Assembly (NCBI GenBank): GCA_963816435.1
Contig: CAWFKS010000020.1
Location: 186,001 to 250,000 of the forward strand
Length of the DNA stretch: 64,000 nt
Source: CAWFKS01 sp963816435
GTDB taxonomy: Bacteria > Pseudomonadota > Alphaproteobacteria > Rhizobiales > Rhizobiaceae
Direction: 5' to 3'
Shown here: one piece after another, positions 58,143 to 64,000 of the stretch
Numbering within the stretch: position 1 is the stretch's first letter
Layout: every line of letters begins with the position of its first letter
Made by a program: the position numbers and the translations under genes
The notes under the pieces: generated by a model
The model's database searches: none
The model's input: only the letters and a program-made list of their open reading frames with translations
What the model was told of the DNA's origin: nothing

Positions 58143-61100
58143 GCGCGCCCCCGCCCCCTGCCCCGGCTTTTGCGGAGTTCGGCGCCGCCTCGAATTTTTC
58201 CTTCCTGCGCGCCGCCTCCAGTCCGGAGGAGCTGGTGGTGACGGCCGAGCTCCTGGGCTACGCCGCGATCGGCATCGCCGACCGCAACACCGTGTCGGGC
58301 GTGGTGCGCGCCTGGCAGCAGGCGCGCGCCGGCGAGATCGCCTTCCATCCCGGCTGCCGCCTCGTCTTTTCCGACGCCTCGACCCAGATCCTCGCCTACC
58401 CGCGCGACCGCTCCGGCTGGGGCAATCTGTGCCGCATGCTGACGGCCGCCAACGAACGCGGCGTCAAGGGCGCGCCCGATCTCCTGCTCGACGATCTTTT
58501 CGAGCGCGGCGACGGCATCTCGCTGGCCCTGCTGCCGGATTTCACCGGCACGCAGGCGGACGGAACGCTCGAATTCGTTCGCCGGCTCGCCGACCGTTTC
58601 CCGGGGTGCGGTCTGGCTCGCCGTCGCCCCCGATTATGGTGGTGACGACCGTTTCCGCCTCGCCGCCGCTTCGGCTCTCGCGGAGGCTGCCGGCGTGCCG
58701 CTGATGGCCACCAACGACGCGCTTTACCACGCGGCCGTGCGCCGGCCGCTGCACGACACGCTGGCCGCGATCCGCCTCAACACCCCCGTCTCCAGGGTCG
58801 GCCATGAACTCGCCGCCAATGCCGAGCGGCACCTGAAGACCCCGCGGGAGATGGCGCGGCTCTTCCGCGACTGCCCGCAGGCGATGGCCGAGACCCGGCG
58901 GTTTGCCGAAAGCCTTTCCTTCTCGCTGGCCGAGCTCGAATACAACTATCCCGACGAGCCCACCGAATCCGGCCTGCCTCCGCAGGACGAGCTGGAGCGG
59001 CTGACCTGGCAGGGCGCCCGCGAACGCTTCGGAGACGTCATCGAGCCCCGCGTCGAAAAGATCATCCGACACGAGCTCACCACCGTGCGCGAGCTGAACT
59101 ACGCCCGCTACTTCCTGACCGTCCACGACATCGTCAGATATGCCCGCAGCATCGGCATCCTTTGCCAGGGCCGCGGGTCGGCCGCCAATTCCCTCATCTG
59201 CTACTGCCTGCGCATCACCGATGTCGGACCCGACATCATCGACACGCTGTTCGAACGCTTCATTTCAAAGGAACGCGACGAGCCGCCCGACATCGACGTC
59301 GATTTCGAACATGAGCGGCGCGACGAGGTCATCGCCTATATCTACGAGAAATATTCCAGCCAGCGCACCGCGCTCGCGGCATCCGTGATCACCTATCGCG
59401 GCCGCTCCGCGCTGCGCGAGGTGGCCAAGGCGATGGGCCTGTCGCAGGACGTCATGGCGGCACTTTCCGGCTCGATCTGGGGCTGGTCGTCGTCGGCCGT
59501 TGGCGAACGCGAGACGCAGGCCGCCGGCCTTGCCGCGGTCGATCCTGCCACCCGGCTCCTCACCGAGCGCTGCAACGAGATTCTCGGCTTTCCCCGCCAC
59601 CTCTCGCAGCATGTCGGCGGCTTCGTCATCACCCGCGACAGGCTCGACGAGATGGCCCCCATCGTCAGGACGGCGATGGAGGAGCGCCGCATGGTGGAAT
59701 GGGACAAGGACGACCTCGACGCCGTCAAGATGCTCAAGGTCGACATTCTGGCGCTCGGCATGCTGTCGTGCCTGAGGCGCTGCTTCGACCTCCAGGAAGC
59801 GCACTATTTGGAGGATTTCGGCAAGCGGCTGGAACTGGCGACGATCCCGGCGGAGGAAGAGGCGGTCTACGACATGATCTGCCGTGCCGACACGGTCGGC
59901 GTCTTCCAGATCGAGAGCCGCGCCCAGATGTCGATGCTGCCGCGCCTGAAGCCGCGCTGCTTCTACGACCTCGTCATCGAGGTGGCGATCGTGCGCCCGG
60001 GCCCGATCCAGGGCGACATGGTCCACCCCTATCTGCGCCGGCGCGAAGGCAAGGAGAAGGTCGAGTTTCCGAGCGAGCAGATGAAGAGCATTCTGGGCCG
60101 CACGCTCGGCGTGCCGCTGTTCCAGGAGCAGGCGATGCGGATCGCCATCGAGGCCGGCGGCTTCTCGCCCGGCGAGGCCGACCAGCTGCGGCGCGCCATG
60201 GCGACCTTCAAGCGCACCGGCACGATCGGCAACTACCGGCGCCGCATGATCGAGGGCATGGTCGCCAAGGGCTACGCGCGCGACTTCGCCGAGCGTTGCT
60301 TCCGGCAGATCGAGGGGTTCGGCGAATACGGCTTTCCCGAAAGCCACGCCGCTTCCTTCGCGCTTCTCGTCTACGCCTCCTGCTGGTTCAAGGCGCATTA
60401 TCCGGACGTCTTCTGCGCCGCCATCCTCAATTCCCAGCCGATGGGGTTCTACGCACCGGCCCAGCTGGTGCGCGACGCGCGCGAGCACGGAGTCGAGATG
60501 CGTCCCGTCGACATCAACCATTCGTGTCTGGGATTCCACGCTTGAAGAGGCCGCGTTCGACCCCTCCCGCATCGCCTCGCGCCATGCCGAAATGGCAGGC
60601 GTCATCCGCAGCCGCCATGCCGTGCGGCTGGGCTTCAGCCGGGTCAAGGGCGTGCCGAAGGCCGAGATGGAGCTTCTCGTGCAAAGGCGAGGCACGGGCT
60701 ACGATTCGGTGCGCGACCTGTGGCTGCGGTCGGGATTGAAGGCGAGCGTGATCGCGCGGCTGGCCGAGGCCGACGCTTTCCGCTCGCTCGGCCTCGACCG
60801 CCGCGAGGCCCTGTGGGCGGTAAAGGCGCTGGACGACGCGGGCGCGGCCGAGCACCTGCCGCTGTTCGACCGCAGCGAACTGAGGCTGCGCGAAAACGAA
60901 GCGGAAGTGGCGCTGCCGGCGATGCCGCCGGGCCAGCACATCGTGCACGACTACCGTACACTGTCATTGTCGCTGAAGGGGCATCCGGTCGCCTTCCTGC
61001 GGGCCCGGCTCGACACCGAGAAAATCGTGCCGAACGCGCGGCTGAACGAGATTGCCGACGGCAGGCGCGTCTGTGTTGCCGGGCTGGTGCTGGTGCGCCA

Positions 61101-61515
61101 GCGGCCGGGCAAGGGCAACGTCATCTTCATGACGATCGAGGACGAGGACCACATCGCCAACATCATCGTGTGGCCGAAAATCTTCGAGCGGTTCCGCCCG
61201 GTCGTGCTCGGCGCCCGCCTGATCCGGGTCACCGGCAAGCTGCAGAAGGCCTCGGACGTCATCCACGTAGTGGCCGACAGGCTGGAGGACGTCACCCAAT
61301 GGCTGGGTGTCCTGTCCGAGAGGGCGCCGCCGGCCTTGGTCTATCCCGACGCGAAACCGGACGGAGGCCCCGCGCCCGACAGCCGTGACAAGGGCCTCCC
61401 GCGCGAGGGTTTCATCCGGCTCCCCGCCCGCACGCCCACACCGTCGAGAGGCAGCGCGGATGAACTCGCTCGCCAGACCGCGAGCGCCATGCCGAAGGGC
61501 CGGAATTTCCATTGA
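58139..61515 (+). CDS. dnaE2: error-prone DNA polymerase DnaE2 (two frameshifts)
   Basis: The C-family polymerase of the mutasome; about 1,124 residues after correction. The PHP domain starts FAEFGAASNFSFLRAASSPE. Removing T at 58607 joins RFPG to AVWLAVAPDYGGDDRFRLAA. The catalytic palm is intact: GQGRGSAANS-like CQGRGSAANSLICYC, and the acidic triad in PPDIDVDFEHERRDEV. Removing T at 60525 joins VDINHS to VWDSTLEEAAFDP, then the OB/tail region FSRVKGVPKAEMELLVQRR to the stop at 61515. Typical length and order for an imuA-imuB-dnaE2 cassette. Confidence 0.9.
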
Positions 61516-61577
61516 GAACTCAGGACACGCGGCGAGAGGCATTGCCGGGTCGCGGAGTGCCCTTCTCGGCCGCGGCT

Positions 61578-61799
61578 TCACGTGTCCTGCGCTTCTCCCG
61601 CCGTTCCCGCATCCACCGATCGCGCCTCGGAGGGCAGCATGATCGGAATGCCGTCGCGCACGGGATAGGCAAGCCCTGCCGACACAGACACCAGTTCGCT
61701 CGTCTCGGCGTTCCACTTCAGGGGACCCTTGGTCAGCGGACAGACCAGCAGCTCGAGCAGCTTCGGGTCGATCTCGGCGGTGCGCGCGGCTGCCTTCAT
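61578..61799 (-). CDS. Trm112 family protein (YcaR-like)
   Basis: A 73-residue protein. IDPKLLELLVCPLTKGPLKW and LAYPVRDGIPIMLPSEARS form the Trm112p-like zinc-ribbon-derived fold; here only one Cys (LLVCPLTK) remains of the usual pattern, as in many alphaproteobacterial members. Partner of methyltransferases in eukaryotes; role in bacteria uncertain. The ATG overlaps the stop of the LON-domain gene (ATGA at 61796-61799). Confidence 0.88.
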   Translation of the reverse strand: MKAAARTAEIDPKLLELLVCPLTKGPLKWNAETSELVSVSAGLAYPVRDGIPIMLPSEARSVDAGTAGEAQDT

Positions 61800-62468
61800 T
61801 GCAGGTTGGTTCCCTGGTCGCCGTCGCCGCGCGCCAGCGTCATCTCGGTGAGGGCGATTAGCGTCTCGGCCCGTGTCTTCAGGTCTGGCGCCTCCAGCAG
61901 CGCCTGCTTCTCGGCCGCGCCGTACGGCGCCATCATCGACAGCGCGTTGACCAGCGTGGCGTTTTCGGCGCGGCTGACGCTCTCCCAGTCCGCCTCCAGC
62001 TCGTTGGCCTTCAGATAGGCGCGGAAGGTCTTCAGCAGCGCCGCGCGGTCGACCTCGGCGGCACCCGCCTCGGCGTCGAGGTCGGAGGCGAACGGCACGA
62101 CGCGGCAGCGCCGGTAGGGCGTTCGCACCTCCTTCTCCTCGCCGACGCGGAAGCGTGCGACGCCTTGCAGCGAGACGAGATAGCGGCCGTCGCCGGTTTC
62201 GGCGAACGAGGTGAGCCGCCCAAGGCACCCGACATCGCACAGAAGCGGCTCGCCGGTGGGAAGCCTGCCGCCGTCGAGCCGCGGCTGGATGATGCCGATC
62301 GATCCGGTCGCCGGCCAGCGCGTCGTCGACCAGCTTGAGATAGCGGGGCTCGAAGATGTTGAGAGGAAGCCGGCCGCCGGGCAGCAGGAGAGCCGCGGCG
62401 AGCGGGAACACCGGAACGGTGTCCGGCAGGTCCGCCGCACTCAGATACTGGACGTTTCCCGCCTGCAA
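61796..62468 (-). CDS. LON N-terminal (substrate-binding) domain protein, one frameshift
   Basis: A 223-residue (corrected) single-domain protein related to the substrate-recognition domain of Lon protease, without ATPase or peptidase parts. It starts at TTG 62468 (MQAGNVQYLSAADLPDTVPV, then FPLAAALLLPGGRLPLNIFE) with GGAGGAG upstream. The frame breaks at DDALAGDRIDRHHPA; removing C at 62300 gives DALAGDRIIGIIQPRLDGGR, then LTSFAETGDGRYLVSLQGVA and RFRV. In Hyphomicrobiales it usually precedes Trm112, as here. Confidence 0.86.
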
Positions 62469-62590
62469 GACCGCTCCTCCTCGCCGCGCATGGCAACTAT
62501 CTAGGGCAGCCACGCCGCGCGCCCAACGCAGCGCCCTTCTTCGGCGTGTCATCGGCCCGGTCGGCCGGCCCGGGATAAGCGCGCCTCGCC

Positions 62591-63625
62591 TCAGGAAAAG
62601 AGCAGCGACGACAGCTTGCGGCGCGCCGAAAGCGTCACCTCGTCGGCCGGTCCCCACGCCTCGAAGAACTTGAGGAGCTGCGAACGCGCGGCATCGTCGT
62701 TCCAGCCACGTTCGGCCTTCATGATGGCGAGCAGGCTGTCGGCCGCCTCCATGCGCATGCCGCGCGCGTTCTGCACCAGCGCCAGGTCGAAACGGGCCTG
62801 ATGGTCCTTGGGGTTGGCGGCCAGCCGCCGCTCCAGTTCAACCGGATCGCCCAGCGAGGCCGCTTCCTCGGCGAGCTTCATCTTTGCCCGCACGGCCGCC
62901 ACCGCCGGCACGTCCTGCTTGTCGGCCGGCACCTGCGCCAGCATTTCGGTCGCCGCTTCCTTGTCGCCCTTGTCGAACATCAGGTCGGCCAACCCGCCGA
63001 TCGCCTCGGCGTTGGCGGGGTCCTGCTGCAGCACCGCGGCGAAATAGCGCGCCGCAGTGTCGTCGTCGCCGCTGGCCCGCGCCGCCTGCGCCGCTTCGAT
63101 CAACTCGGCGAGTTGCTCACCGGCACCGCCATCGCCGGCGAGCTTGTCGATGAACTCGCGGATCTGCCGCTCCGGCACCGCCCCCATGAAGCCGTCGACC
63201 GGCTGGCCGCCGACGAATGCGATGACGGCCGGGATCGACTGGATGCCGAGCTGTCCGGCGACCGACGGGTGCTCGTCGATGTTCATCTTGACCAGCTTGA
63301 CCCGCCCGCCGGCCTCGGTGACCACCTTTTCCAGCGCCGGGCCGAGCTGGCGGCAGGGACCGCACCACGGGGCCCAGAAGTCGACCAGCACCGGCTGGCG
63401 CTGCGATTCCTGGATGACGTCGGCGGCGAAGTTCGCCGTCGTCGTGTCCTTGATCAGCTGTCCGGCCGGGGCGCCCGCGGGGGCATCCAGCGAAAAGCCG
63501 CCCGCCTGCCCGGCTGCCTGGCTCCCTTGGGGGCTGCCGGCCTGCGCCGGTCGCTCGGCTTCGCCGTATTGCAGGTTGGTGGTGTAGCCGCCGGCCTCGC
63601 CGTATGGATTTTCGCCGTTGCTCAT
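62591..63625 (-). CDS. thioredoxin-TPR co-chaperone, CnoX/YbbN-like
   Basis: A 344-residue protein with an N-terminal disordered Gly/Gln/Pro-rich stretch (about 1-55), a thioredoxin domain with the active site WCGPC (Trp87-Cys91) and LVDFWAPWCGPCRQLGP, NIDEHPSVAGQLGIQSIPAV, then a tetratricopeptide-like helical C-terminus (DDTAARYFAAVLQQDPANAE, LAANPKDHQARFDLALVQNA). E. coli CnoX has SxxC instead of CxxC; here both Cys are present, as in other alphaproteobacteria. It acts as a holdase handing oxidised proteins to GroEL/DnaK. The ATG at 63625 (MSNGENPYGEAGG) fits family starts. Confidence 0.9.
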   Translation of the reverse strand: MSNGENPYGEAGGYTTNLQYGEAERPAQAGSPQGSQAAGQAGGFSLDAPAGAPAGQLIKDTTTANFAADVIQESQRQPVLVDFWAPWCGPCRQLGPALEKVVTEAGGRVKLVKMNIDEHPSVAGQLGIQSIPAVIAFVGGQPVDGFMGAVPERQIREFIDKLAGDGGAGEQLAELIEAAQAARASGDDDTAARYFAAVLQQDPANAEAIGGLADLMFDKGDKEAATEMLAQVPADKQDVPAVAAVRAKMKLAEEAASLGDPVELERRLAANPKDHQARFDLALVQNARGMRMEAADSLLAIMKAERGWNDDAARSQLLKFFEAWGPADEVTLSARRKLSSLLFS

Positions 63626-63710
63626 CTCGTTCTTCCGTTCCTTCGCGCCGTGCCCGCCGCCTGATGGCGCAGTGGCCGGCACCTCCTGTCCTTGTGCCAG
63701 AATGTGGCGA

Positions 63711-64000
63711 TCACGCCGCCAGATTCAATATTGCAGGCTCATGGCCGGTCGCCTTGACGAAGCGCAAGAGGTCGTCGCGCCCGATCGACGTGGTGGCCTC
63801 GTTGGTGAGCGGGTGCGCATTGATCGTCTCATGCGCCATCAGCCCCTCGTCGAGGAAGAAGCGGACGTTGCCCCCGGTATCGTTGATAAGCCCGAAAGCC
63901 GTAACCGCGCCCGGAGCCACGCCCAGAAGCTCCATCAGCCTTTCCGGCTTGCCGAAGGAGACGCGGCCGGCAGCCCCGATCGCATGGTGGATGCTCTTGA
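63711..64000 (-). CDS. prolyl-tRNA editing protein ProX-like, partial (5' end outside window)
   Basis: The C-terminal ~96 residues of a YbaK/ProX (prdX) trans-editing protein, which deacylates Ala-tRNA-Pro. Visible are HHAIGAAGRVSFGKPERLME, LLGVAPGAVTAFGLINDTGG, NVRFFLDEGLMAHETINAHP and TSIGRDDLLRFVKATGHEPA, the end of the editing domain. The frame is open through the window edge. Its start lies beyond 64000. Confidence 0.9.
   Translation of the reverse strand, partial: KSIHHAIGAAGRVSFGKPERLMELLGVAPGAVTAFGLINDTGGNVRFFLDEGLMAHETINAHPLTNEATTSIGRDDLLRFVKATGHEPAILNLAA

Overview
The window is high-GC DNA with the gene content and order of a Hyphomicrobiales (Rhizobiales) alphaproteobacterium, most likely a Phyllobacteriaceae relative of Mesorhizobium. 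Supporting signs are a 1,589-residue NAD-glutamate dehydrogenase, the order rsmB-heparinase-purH, pstSCAB-phoU-phoB, xylFHG with a single-domain XylG and a ROK regulator, gloB beside a methyltransferase, leuD/leuB/asd close together, an imuA-imuB-dnaE2 cassette with an alphaproteobacterial SOS box, and Mesorhizobium-like palindromic intergenic repeats. The family-level placement is an inference. No integrase, transposase, prophage or CRISPR array is visible.

Layout. 1-4.6 kb: end of rsmB, a heparinase II/III-family protein, purH. 4.6-11.4 kb: an MFS permease, the giant gdhZ, an AhpD-like protein. 11.5-15 kb: an ABC-2 exporter, an ion-channel protein, a LysR remnant beside an MDR oxidoreductase, tRNA-Arg(CCT). 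15-25 kb: M20 hydrolase, D,D-carboxypeptidase, a His-rich COG0523 GTPase, an M3 peptidase, a MarR/Bcr pair, carbonic anhydrase, and a GNAT-esterase-VOC dioxygenase cluster. 25-27.6 kb: YqjE/YqjD-like envelope proteins, a 57-residue membrane peptide and a glycine-zipper lipoprotein. 27.6-35.4 kb: xylose ABC importer xylGHF, divergent from ROK regulator - di-haem protein - CRTAC1 protein. 35.5-36.6 kb: HxlR regulator and tautomerase around a long operator palindrome. 36.7-42 kb: phosphate regulon with a Pho box. 42-53 kb: YhhN, gloB, methyltransferase, asd with a Thr/Lys-rich upstream peptide, a cold-shock-like/DUF805 fusion, leuB, RidA, M23 peptidase, leuD, an FAD oxidoreductase. 53-64 kb: HpcH/HpaI lyase, DUF1737, a gene-poor kilobase with MITE-like repeats, a minimal metalloprotease, the mutasome, Trm112/LON proteins, a thioredoxin-TPR protein and the 3' part of a ProX-like gene.

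Two points dominate. First, about 17 single-base insertions, and no clear deletions, break about ten otherwise well-conserved genes (purH, M3 peptidase, marR, bcr, esterase, ROK, FAD oxidase, imuB, dnaE2, LON). The uniform direction points to sequence error rather than decay, so these genes are given their corrected extents. Second, the most promising under-described biology is (a) the ROK / di-haem / CRTAC1 operon with ATGA-coupled genes and a palindromic operator next to the xylose importer, and (b) a 39-codon Thr/Lys-rich reading frame upstream of asd, followed by mutually exclusive stems around the asd ribosome-binding site, which looks like a translational attenuator.
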